Shown piece after piece: positions 1 to 5,066 of a stretch of 5,066 bases of DNA. Source of the stretch: JBDTGE01 sp050742975 (GTDB taxonomy: Bacteria > Actinomycetota > Actinomycetes > Mycobacteriales > Jatrophihabitantaceae). Position 1 is the first letter of the stretch; each line of letters starts with the position of its first letter. The stretch spans positions 1-5,066 of the forward strand of contig JBOGDQ010000090.1 in the NCBI GenBank assembly GCA_050742975.1, in the 5' to 3' direction. The position numbers and the translations under genes were made by a program. Under the pieces are notes generated by a model, which had not been told where the DNA came from, did no database searches, and saw nothing but the letters and a program-made list of their open reading frames with translations.

Positions 1-195
1 GTTCGGGCGCGCGGGAACGCGCGTCGGGCCGACTTGCGGCCGGTGTCGAGTGATGGCGGCGAGATCGGCCGGCTGCTGGCCCCGGCCTCGGTGCACCGGA
101 TCCTGGTGCGGGACGCACTGAGCGATCGACAATCGGGAATCTCGAACGGGCCGCGGCTGCTGGGTTTTAGTCGACAGAAGTCGATCCCGGGGTGA
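1..195 (+). pseudogene. 3' part of a coding frame, possibly an IS481-like transposase remnant
   Basis: The + strand frame starting at base 1 is open to a TGA at 193-195, with mostly G or C in third codon positions over the first 120 bases, as expected of real coding sequence entering from the left edge. Around residues 22-40 it reads EIGRLLAPASVHRILVRDAL, which resembles the second helix-turn-helix of IS481-type transposases (pattern STVHRVLxRxGL). The usual continuation of that family (a LDRxTGR-like stretch and then the DDE catalytic core) does not follow. The frame ends within about 25 codons and overlaps the 3' end of the convergent response regulator by 29 bases. I read it as a truncated or frameshifted insertion-sequence remnant, but this rests on recalled motif similarity only. 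It could also be the C-terminus of an unrelated DNA-binding protein. Confidence 0.3.
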
Positions 196-832
196 TCAGG
201 CCGTGTTCATAGGCGTAGACGACCGCTTGCACGCGGTCACGCAGTCCGAGTTTGCTGAGCACGTTTCCGATGTGGGTTTTGATGGTTGCTTCGCCGAGGA
301 AGAGCTCTGCTGCGATCTCGGTATTTGATAGTCCTCGCCCGAGGCGTTGCAGCACGTCGCGCTCTCGGTCGGTGAGCTGAGCCAGCGCCTGGTCAGCGGC
401 GCCGGGGTGTGGGCGACGGACGAATTCGTCAAGGAGCCGCCGGGTCACGGAGGGCGCGATCAGGGCGTCACCGTCGGCGGCAGCGTGGATGGCCGCTACC
501 ACCTGTTCCGGTGGGGAGTCTTTGAGCAGGAATCCGCTGGCGCCCGCGCGGAGCGCGTCATAGACGTATTCGTCCAGGTCGAACGTGGTGAGGATGACGA
601 CCCGGGTATCGGTCAAGTCGACGATGCGCCGGGTGGCCTCGATGCCGTCCATGGTGGGCATCCGGATGTCGAGCAGCGCGACGTGCGGGTGTACTCGGGT
701 GACGAGGTCGACGGCCTGGGCACCGTCGGCCGCCTCCCCGACGACTTCCAGATCCGGCTCCATTTCCAGTAGCCGGGTGAATCCGGCGCGGACCATGCGC
801 TGGTCGTCGGCGACCACGACCCGCACGCTCAT
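167..832 (-). CDS. NarL/LuxR-family two-component response regulator
   Basis: Cytoplasmic DNA-binding response regulator of 221 residues, the normal length for the NarL/FixJ class. The N-terminal receiver domain (about 3-120) has the full acidic pocket: D9, D10, phosphoacceptor D55 in LLDIRMPTMDG, T82 and K104. After a linker (about 121-150), a LuxR-type helix-turn-helix occupies about 153-213 with the signature LTDRERDVL, then GLSNTEIA and a recognition helix around ATIKTHIGNVLSKLG. The ATG at 830-832 overlaps the TGA of the upstream kinase gene (ATGA), so the two are almost certainly co-transcribed and translationally coupled; the Shine-Dalgarno is weak (GGTGG). All residues needed for phosphorylation are present, so it should be a working transcription factor phosphorylated by the neighbouring kinase. 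Its targets are unknown. The dyad in the divergent promoter region is a candidate site. The last codons overlap the convergent frame at the left edge. Confidence 0.97.
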   Translation of the reverse strand: MSVRVVVADDQRMVRAGFTRLLEMEPDLEVVGEAADGAQAVDLVTRVHPHVALLDIRMPTMDGIEATRRIVDLTDTRVVILTTFDLDEYVYDALRAGASGFLLKDSPPEQVVAAIHAAADGDALIAPSVTRRLLDEFVRRPHPGAADQALAQLTDRERDVLQRLGRGLSNTEIAAELFLGEATIKTHIGNVLSKLGLRDRVQAVVYAYEHGLITPGSTSVD

Positions 833-2004
833 GCGCCGGCCACCGGTACCCGGGCTCGGACGCGAAAGCCGCCGCTTGATTGCGGTCCGGCCTCGAACGA
901 GCCGCCGTACAGCACGGCGCGCTCCCGCAGCCCGAGGAGCCCGTGGCCACCGGTCGGCATCGGCACAGCCGCGGCTGTGGTGGTGGCCGCGTTGCTCACG
1001 TCGATCTCGACCGCGTCGACCGCGTACCGCACGGTGACACGAGCGGTGCTGCCGCCCGCGTGCTTGACGATGTTGGTCAGCGACTCCTGCACAATCCGGT
1101 AGGCGGCCAAATCCACCCCGGCCGGCAGCGGCGCCGGCTCCCCCTCGATGCTCAGGTCGACGAGCACTCCGGCCTGCCGGGCGTGCTCGACGAGCTCGAG
1201 CAGTTGCGCCAATCCTGGCTGTGGGCGCAGTGGCGCGCTCTCGCCGCTCTTGCGCAACACCCCGAGCATCCGCCGCAGCTCCCCGAGCGCCTCACGCCCG
1301 GTCGCCTCGATGCTCTCCAGCGTCTGGGCGGTGCTGGCCGAATCCTGCGGTGACACGCGCCGTTCGACCGAGGCCTGCAGCACCATGAGGCTGACATCGT
1401 GGGAGATCACGTCGTGCAGCTCCCGGGCGATTCGTGCGCGTTCCTCGGCGGCCGCGCGGTCGGCCGCTTCGGTTGCCTCCTGCTCGGCCTGCGCGGCGCG
1501 GCGCTCCTGCGCATCGGCGCGGCGGCGGCTGCGGGCGAAACCAAGGCCGAGGCTGAAGGCGATCAGCAGCGTGACGTCAGGTCCGGCGACGTTGCCGATC
1601 GGCTTTCCCTCGATCAGCGAGGGAATGTCGGACAGCACACCGAGACCGACGGTGACCCAGGCCGCGCGGGCAGCGTGTCCGTCGGAGTACGCCGACGCGG
1701 AGTACACCGCGATGAGCAGCGCGACGAACGGCTCGAACGGCGGCTGCTGATCCAGCGGGTACAGCCCGAACAGCCAGATCGACTGGACGATCGCGACGAC
1801 CAGCAGCGTGCCGAGGGGCCACCTGCGTCGCCACGCGATCGGCACGGACATGGCGATGACGAACGGCAGGTGCACCCACCGCGAGCCGGGAAAGACGCCG
1901 CCGAGAACCCCGCTATATAGGTCGACCAGGCCGGCGCCGAGCAGCACCGCGGCCACCAGGACGTCGAACGCCTCGTGCCGCCGAGCCGCCACCCCCGTCC
2001 ACAT
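829..2004 (-). CDS. Membrane sensor histidine kinase, HisKA_3 / NarL-partner type
   Basis: Predicted 391-residue sensor kinase that autophosphorylates and passes phosphate to the co-operonic regulator. The N-terminal part (about 14-156) has five to six hydrophobic segments (near 14-37, 43-58, 63-82, 92-105, 112-130, 141-156) with almost no extracellular domain, so sensing is probably within or at the membrane. A charged, Ala/Glu/Arg-rich coiled-coil linker (about 158-190) leads to the HisKA_3 dimerisation domain with H197 in RELHDVISHDVSLM. The ATPase domain follows, with an N box at QESLTNIVKHA (306-316) and a glycine-rich loop GGHGLLGLRER (352-362). The first ATP-binding box reads IDVSNAA (334-340) instead of a canonical DxGxG, a variant also found in this actinobacterial subfamily. 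I chose the ATG at 2004. The frame stays open to 2148, but the extension is hydrophilic, runs through the divergent promoter region, and has no better ribosome site. The ATG at 2004 itself fits a leaderless start. Confidence 0.92.
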   Translation of the reverse strand: MWTGVAARRHEAFDVLVAAVLLGAGLVDLYSGVLGGVFPGSRWVHLPFVIAMSVPIAWRRRWPLGTLLVVAIVQSIWLFGLYPLDQQPPFEPFVALLIAVYSASAYSDGHAARAAWVTVGLGVLSDIPSLIEGKPIGNVAGPDVTLLIAFSLGLGFARSRRRADAQERRAAQAEQEATEAADRAAAEERARIARELHDVISHDVSLMVLQASVERRVSPQDSASTAQTLESIEATGREALGELRRMLGVLRKSGESAPLRPQPGLAQLLELVEHARQAGVLVDLSIEGEPAPLPAGVDLAAYRIVQESLTNIVKHAGGSTARVTVRYAVDAVEIDVSNAATTTAAAVPMPTGGHGLLGLRERAVLYGGSFEAGPQSSGGFRVRARVPVAGA

Positions 2005-2010
2005 GAGCAA

Positions 2011-2016
2011 AGCGTA
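2011..2016 (-). promoter_or_regulatory. Putative -10 element for leaderless transcription of the kinase
   Basis: Reading leftward, TACGCT is followed by six bases (TTGCTC) and then the ATG at 2004. A TANNNT hexamer six to seven bases before an ATG is the usual geometry of leaderless actinobacterial transcripts, in which the A of the ATG is the first base of the mRNA. No Shine-Dalgarno sequence precedes this ATG, which agrees with that reading. There is no good -35 at 17-18 bp (the nearest TTGATC is 20 bp upstream), so the promoter may depend on an activator. Inference from spacing only. Confidence 0.35.
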
Positions 2017-2047
2017 GGCGAGATGACCTGCTCTCAGATCAACTTCG

Positions 2048-2078
2048 AGGTGGAGGAGTAGGGCCGAACACTCCACCT
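2048..2078. promoter_or_regulatory. Perfect inverted repeat in the divergent promoter region (candidate operator)
   Basis: AGGTGGAG (2048-2055) is repeated exactly inverted as CTCCACCT (2071-2078), separated by 15 bases; a C-G pair and a G-T wobble just outside extend it slightly. The half-site centres are 23 bp apart, about two turns of B-DNA, so a dimeric regulator could bind one face. The dyad centre (2063) lies about 59 bp upstream of the proposed kinase transcription start at 2004, a common position for an activator, and about 119 bp before the rightward ATG at 2182. The response regulator encoded here is the natural candidate ligand, but that is inference. A transcript hairpin is an alternative if a promoter lies further out. 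Confidence 0.4.
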
Positions 2079-2181
2079 TGCGGGGGAGACGGTCGCACCG
2101 GCTGGATGAGGACAGCCCGGCGAGGCCGCGGATAGCGTCCCGGCACACCCGGCACCCTGCCGGCCCTTTCCGGAGGTTCTG

Positions 2182-2406
2182 ATGACACGCATCCGCATCC
2201 AGCGCGTCGCGATCGCTCTCGCCGTCCTGGACATCACGCTATTCGTACTCGCCGGCATCCCCCGCTACAGCAACGCGACGCACGGCACCGACCACGTCAT
2301 CGGCGGCATCTTCTGGATGGGATTTTTGGCCGGAACCCTCGCCCTGCTCATCACCCTGGCCGGCTGGGTAACCCGCGCGACCCGCCGACACCGCGCGACC
2401 CCGTGA
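2182..2406 (+). CDS. Small two-helix membrane protein, function unknown
   Basis: Predicted 74-residue inner-membrane protein of no family I recognise. Two hydrophobic helices are clear: about 9-26 (AIALAVLDITLFVLAG) and about 39-63 (around GGIFWMGFLAGTLALL). They are joined by a short polar loop with two His and one Asp (HGTDH, 34-38). The C-terminal tail is strongly basic (RATRRHR), which by the positive-inside rule puts both ends in the cytoplasm and the loop outside. GGAGG at 2172-2176, five bases before the ATG, is a good ribosome site and supports both the gene and this start. It is divergent from the kinase operon and 59 bases upstream of the lipoprotein ATG on the same strand, so the two are probably co-transcribed. 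Its position next to a membrane kinase suggests, without proof, an accessory or target role. Confidence 0.75.
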   Translation: MTRIRIQRVAIALAVLDITLFVLAGIPRYSNATHGTDHVIGGIFWMGFLAGTLALLITLAGWVTRATRRHRATP

Positions 2407-2465
2407 GGCGAGCAGCAGGCCGAGCCGACGACCTCACCGCACGGTCCTTTCGAGACTGGAGATCC

Positions 2466-3023
2466 ATGACCACCGCACACCGACGAACCGTCTGCCAACC
2501 CGACAATCGAGCTGCCGACGCCACACCAGCACCCCGACGGGTGCTTGTCGTCCTAGCTCTGCTCTGCGCGGTGAGCATTCTCGGCGCCTGCTCCGATGCA
2601 GCCCAGCCCACCTCGCCCAGCTCGCCCACCTCGCGGAGTTCGAGCCGACCGTCCGTCACCCCGGTCACGAAGACCGCGTTCATGGCGCGGGCGAACGCCC
2701 TCTGCACCAAGAGCAACAAGAAACTCGAAAACGCAGCCCGCACGGCATTCGGTAGCCAACGTCCCACCACCCAGACATGGCGACCGTTCATGGTCGACGT
2801 CGTGCTGCCCATCGTGGAGCACCGGCTGCACGACCTCGGCGAACTCCCTGCCCCGACAGGAGACCAGGCCGCCGTCACCAGCATCACCAACACCGGGCGG
2901 GCCGCCGTCGACACCGCGACGCACAACCCGCACATCCTGTCACCCCTCTCGCGCGCCCCCTTCGACCACTTCGACGAGCTAGCGATCGCATACGGAATCC
3001 CGGGGTGCGCCGTCGGAGGGTGA
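2466..3023 (+). CDS. Secreted lipoprotein with two conserved-looking cysteines, function unknown
   Basis: Predicted 185-residue lipoprotein. A basic N-region ending in PRR (about 23-25) precedes a hydrophobic core (26-39) and a lipobox LGAC with the lipidated Cys at residue 42. A Ser/Thr/Pro-rich linker of about 25 residues follows, as is usual for tethering to the outer face of the actinobacterial membrane. The folded part (about 68-182) has FMARANALC near its start (C80), a LHDLGELPAPTGD motif (121-133), and IAYGIPGC near the end (C181). The AxAxC start, LxxLPxP middle and YGxxxC end recall a common family of small actinobacterial lipoproteins, in which I would expect a C80-C181 disulfide. 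The start is the ATG at 2466 with GGAG at 2458-2461. A GTG at 2403 overlapping the previous stop is open, but gives an N-region too long for a signal peptide and has no ribosome site. No enzymatic motif is visible. Confidence 0.82.
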   Translation: MTTAHRRTVCQPDNRAADATPAPRRVLVVLALLCAVSILGACSDAAQPTSPSSPTSRSSSRPSVTPVTKTAFMARANALCTKSNKKLENAARTAFGSQRPTTQTWRPFMVDVVLPIVEHRLHDLGELPAPTGDQAAVTSITNTGRAAVDTATHNPHILSPLSRAPFDHFDELAIAYGIPGCAVGG

Positions 3024-3160
3024 AACCATCGCTGCTCACAGTCCGTGTACCTAGGGCCAAGCCAGCTTGCACTCCCGCGTCCAGGGCGCCGCACCGGATC
3101 AGGAACCACCGGCGATGCCGCCCGACTGGCGACCGGCCGTCGCGCGCCGTTGATCATGAT

Positions 3161-3189
3161 CGTTCCGCAAGACGCCCCGCTGCGGAACG
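3161..3189. terminator. Hairpin between convergent genes, probable terminator
   Basis: CGTTCCGCA (3161-3169) and TGCGGAACG (3181-3189) form a perfect 9-bp stem with an 11-base loop. It lies 137 bases after the lipoprotein stop and 55 bases after the end of the leftward VOC gene, so it could end transcription from both sides. There is no T-run on either strand; U-less hairpin terminators are accepted in GC-rich actinobacteria but are less certain. The 10-bp palindrome GATCATGATC (3152-3161) abuts it on the left. The rest of 3024-3243 holds no gene that I can support. Confidence 0.45.
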
Positions 3190-3243
3190 GCCCGCCGCTG
3201 TGTCACTCGGGATCGGTGAATGGCACTTGAGTGTCGGGTGCGG

Positions 3244-3609
3244 CTATCCGGTGTAGCTCTTGGTTGCGACGCAGAACTCGTTGCCCTCGAGATCGTGCAT
3301 TACCGTCCAGCTCTGGCCTGCGATTCGATGTCGCGCGACGACGGTTGCTCCGATCCCGAGGAGCTTCTCGACAGCCGTTGTGTCGGGGTCCACAAGATCG
3401 AGGTGCACCCGGTTCTTGGCGTGTTTCGTCTCGGGCACCTTGTTGAAGTACAAGGCGGGTTCGGCCCTGTCCGGGTCGCCGCCGCCGATCGTGGCGAACA
3501 GCTCACTGCTGCCATCGTCGATCGACCTGCCAAGGGCTTTCGACCAGAAGGCCGCCACCTTGAGTACGTCGTCGCAGTCGAATGCAACGTTCCCGATGCG
3601 AGCTGGCAC
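3244..3609 (-). CDS. VOC-superfamily (glyoxalase/bleomycin-resistance fold) protein
   Basis: Predicted 121-residue cytoplasmic protein of the vicinal-oxygen-chelate superfamily, built of two beta-alpha-beta-beta-beta repeats. The first repeat begins ARIGNVAFDCDD, followed by the helix VAAFWSKALGR (18-28), the typical FWxxxLG motif. The second has NRVHLDLV (66-73) and ends in HDLEGNEFCV (105-114), the usual DPEGNEFCV-like signature. H69 and E111 are at positions that often bind metal in this fold, but the matching ligands in the first repeat are not obvious, so activity may be lost or different. The best start is the GTG at 3607-3609, with AGGA about ten bases upstream; it gives the family's normal length. 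The frame stays open to 3921, but that extension is low-complexity and runs antiphase through the end of the patatin-like gene. The gene lies 113 bases downstream of the patatin-like gene and could share its transcript. The substrate is unknown. Confidence 0.87.
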   Translation of the reverse strand: MPARIGNVAFDCDDVLKVAAFWSKALGRSIDDGSSELFATIGGGDPDRAEPALYFNKVPETKHAKNRVHLDLVDPDTTAVEKLLGIGATVVARHRIAGQSWTVMHDLEGNEFCVATKSYTG

Positions 3610-3722
3610 GGGCCCAGTATCCTGCGGGTCGCGAGTAGTAGCCAGTCCGCAAGGGGATCGCTCAGCGCCTCCCCAGGGTGGACGCGTACCGCGGGAAGCC
3701 GGTGCGCACCAGGTCCCGGTCG

Positions 3723-4721
3723 TCAGCGCCAGAAACTGGTGAGCTGCTTGGCAAGGGCTCTGCCCTGGTCGTGACCGGCTCGAGCGGCGGGCGGACGCAA
3801 CGACAGATCCATCGCATTGGTGCCGAACATATGCTCGGAGTTGCTGTCCGGGAAGATCGTTCTTACCCTGCTGCCGAGTGCGTGTAGTTCGTCGACCTGC
3901 GCTGCAAGCTGCATGCGCCACTCCTGCGGGTGCAGCTATCTGCCGCCGAATGGCGACAGCACGAGCACCCGCTCGTATCCGGCTGCCAGATCGGCGTTCT
4001 CGTTGCGCCGGTAGCCACCGTCGATATATCGGTTGCTGCCGATGCTGTAGGGCGGGACGCCGAAGCCGTTGGCGCAGCTGGCTGCGACGGCGTCCGCCAG
4101 GTCGACTCCGCTGTGGCGGTCGAACGCGACCGGCTCACCGGTATGGGCATCGACCGCCGTGATGAGCATCGTTCTTTTCGGCCAGTGCTGGCTGGGCAGC
4201 CGCGCGGTGACGGTAGCGCGCCAGCGCGTTTGCGAGGAACTGTCCGACGCCGCATCCATTTCGAGCGCCGCCACACCGATTCTGCGGCGCATGTCGGCCG
4301 CATCCTCGGCGGCGGCGATGATTGCGCTGACCCGCTGCAAATGGTTGGCCACCGGCGCAATCGGAACGCGTCCACCGCTGGGTCCCATCGGACCAGTTCG
4401 TGGCGTTGGCGCAGCGGCAAGAGTGGCGGAAAGCAGTTCGGTCGGGGTTGCGCTAGTGATCTGGGCTGCGGCTGTTGATCCGGCCGACGTTCCGATGATC
4501 AGATCGGCCTCGGTCAGATCCGCCCCGGCATCGAACAGCCCAGCGATGACGCCGATCAACCACGCATTGCCTGTTGATCCGCCGCCGCCGAGGACCAACG
4601 CACGTTTGCCTGCGCGCACCCGCTTTGTGGCGTCGATCTGCGGCTGGTCTTGGTCGGACCTCGACCCGGCGGAGGCCAGCGTCGCAGTGAATGGCAGAGG
4701 GGTGGAAGGTGTTGCGCTCAT
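3723..4721 (-). pseudogene. Patatin-like serine hydrolase interrupted by an in-frame amber codon
   Basis: Patatin-family acyl hydrolase using a Ser-Asp dyad. From the ATG at 4721 (AAAGG eight bases upstream), residues 40-51 form the oxyanion loop (RALVLGGGGSTG), S79 is the nucleophile in GTSAG (77-81), and D234 is the dyad Asp in YIDGGY. After residue 261 (LVLSPFGGR) comes TAG at 3936-3938. The same frame then continues, with no frameshift, for 70 more residues (LHPQEWRMQLAAQVDEL, later FPDSNSEHMFG and MDLSLRPPAARAG) to a TGA at 3723. That tail looks like the normal C-terminus of actinobacterial patatin-like proteins, so the full gene would have 332 codons before its stop. The catalytic dyad lies before the TAG, so a 261-residue product keeps both residues but lacks the last helices. 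Possible explanations are a recent nonsense mutation, a sequencing error, readthrough, or a split gene. The 38 residues before the domain are unusual low-complexity sequence, so the true start could be later. Confidence 0.85.
3921..3925 (-). promoter_or_regulatory. Shine-Dalgarno-like AGGAG behind the amber codon, before an internal ATG
   Basis: On the minus strand AGGAG is followed by six bases and an in-frame ATG at 3912-3914, which is codon 270 of the interrupted patatin-like gene. The TAG ends only 21 bases before this ATG. A terminating ribosome could therefore restart and make a separate 63-residue C-terminal piece (3723-3914). The AGGAG also encodes part of the Gln-Glu of the original protein, so it may be coincidental. 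Confidence 0.3.
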
Positions 4722-4772
4722 GGGAGTCGCCTTTCGCGGTTTGCCTGACGGGCGCTCCCGGCGGCGACTACC

Positions 4773-4826
4773 TCAGTCGCGCGATCGTAACTGCAGGGGA
4801 GCACCCACTGCGGACACTGCATTCAT
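4773..4826 (-). CDS. 17-residue ORF with a near-perfect ribosome site (leader peptide or broken start)
   Basis: ATG at 4824-4826 opens a 17-residue frame (MNAVSAVGAPLQLRSRD) ending in TGA at 4773-4775. AGGAGGTGA (4832-4840), almost the full complement of the 16S rRNA tail, sits at ideal spacing before this ATG and is the strongest ribosome site in the window. The stop lies 51 bases before the patatin-like ATG at 4721. The ORF is in the same frame as that gene, with no other stop between, so it may be either a translated leader peptide or the original N-terminus of the patatin-like gene cut off by a nonsense codon. It has no Cys, Trp or amino-acid run that would suggest classical attenuation. 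The peptide matches nothing I recognise. Confidence 0.3.
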   Translation of the reverse strand: MNAVSAVGAPLQLRSRD

Positions 4827-5066
4827 GGGTCTCACCTCCTGTCGATCGATCACGATCACCGGAACGATCGCACAGCGGCGGCGCGGTGCACAATCGATAT
4901 CACCCCGATGGGCCGCTTCGTTCCACGACGGCATCTTGACACCCAGGTCCGACGTCGCGTTGCAGTTGGCGATCGCTTGTGACACTTGATGGTCTTGGCC
5001 GAGTACACCGACAGTCCGATGCCGCCCTCGTGTCGTCGCACGCGGGTGGTGGGGGTTATGAACAGG
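4827..5066 (-). other. Right-end region without a supported gene; open minus-strand frame from the edge
   Basis: No recognisable protein is encoded here. One minus-strand frame is open from the right edge to the TGA at 4773 (98 codons including the stop), and its middle part (about 4985-4900, reading CNATSDLGVKMPSWNEAAHRGD) has the high third-position GC of coding DNA. The adjacent minus frame is open from the edge to about 4857 and has similarly biased codons near 5065-4980 (TRVRRHEGGIGLSVYSAKTI). A gene end with a frameshift near 4980 would explain both, but neither stretch matches a family I know. This region should also hold the promoter of the patatin-like gene; I see no clear -10/-35 pair. 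A perfect TTGACA occurs on the + strand at 4936-4941 without a good -10. Confidence 0.2.

Noticed and set aside
93..109. GCACC-GGATCCT-GGTGC near-palindrome downstream of the regulator, as a terminator
   Set aside because: Short stem, no T-run, and it lies inside the coding-like frame at the left edge.
347..772. 141-residue + strand frame opposite the response regulator
   Set aside because: It lies antisense to a complete, motif-confirmed regulator and has no recognisable domain; a typical GC-rich mirror frame.
1399..1920. 173-residue + strand frame opposite the kinase transmembrane part
   Set aside because: Rich in Arg, Gly and Asp with no domain; antisense shadow of the kinase.
2005..2148. 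N-terminal extension of the kinase to an earlier start
   Set aside because: It would cover the divergent promoter region and the dyad, adds no membrane segment or motif, and lacks a better ribosome site.
3045..3230. 61-residue + strand frame after the lipoprotein
   Set aside because: No ribosome site or family resemblance; it runs through the hairpin that looks like a terminator.
3220..3774. 184-residue + strand frame across the VOC gene
   Set aside because: Antisense to the VOC gene, which has clear family motifs on the other strand.
3610..3921. 104-residue N-terminal extension of the VOC protein
   Set aside because: Low-complexity residues in a frame different from the patatin-like tail that occupies the same bases; VOC proteins of this type are about 120 residues.
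3936..3938. TAG as a pyrrolysine or other recoding site
   Set aside because: No recoding element or precedent for this family is visible; a nonsense mutation is simpler.
4069..4989. 306-residue + strand frame over the patatin-like gene
   Set aside because: Although long, it is antisense to a gene with an intact GTSAG motif and DGG, and has no recognisable domain of its own.
5058..5066. ATG AAC AGG at the right edge as the start of a rightward gene
   Set aside because: Only three codons are visible and the preceding G-rich bases are a poor ribosome site; it cannot be supported.

Overview
The window is GC-rich and its protein families (NarL-type two-component pair with an actinobacterial membrane kinase, Cys-containing lipoprotein, patatin-like hydrolase ending in a conserved DLSLRPPAARAG-type tail) point to an actinobacterium, most likely in the Mycobacteriales or a related order. 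The genus cannot be fixed from the sequence alone.

Layout, left to right. Positions 1-195 (+) hold an open reading frame that enters from the left edge. It carries a short stretch resembling the helix-turn-helix part of IS481-like transposases and is probably an element remnant. Positions 167-2004 (-) encode a sensor histidine kinase followed, with a 4-base ATGA overlap, by its NarL/LuxR-type response regulator. A divergent intergenic region (2005-2181) contains a perfect 8-bp dyad with half-sites two helical turns apart, and a -10-like hexamer placed for leaderless transcription of the kinase. Rightward from it come a 74-residue two-helix membrane protein and a 185-residue secreted lipoprotein. 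A 220-bp convergent spacer holds a hairpin that probably serves as terminator. On the minus strand, 3244-3609 encodes a small VOC/glyoxalase-fold protein. Upstream of it, 3723-4721 carries a patatin-like serine hydrolase interrupted by an in-frame amber codon. The right end (4722-5066) has no convincing full gene, but contains a 17-codon ORF with a near-perfect Shine-Dalgarno sequence.

How the genes may work together: the kinase and regulator form one envelope-sensing signalling unit. The divergent membrane protein and lipoprotein are the obvious candidates for local targets or accessory sensors, and the dyad lies where an activator of the kinase promoter would bind. The patatin-like and VOC genes form a separate leftward unit that appears to be decaying or split.

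I see no CRISPR array, tRNA, rRNA, intact mobile element or clearly new defence or biosynthetic system. The points most worth a second look are the amber-interrupted patatin gene, with a plausible restart site just downstream, and the dyad upstream of the kinase.
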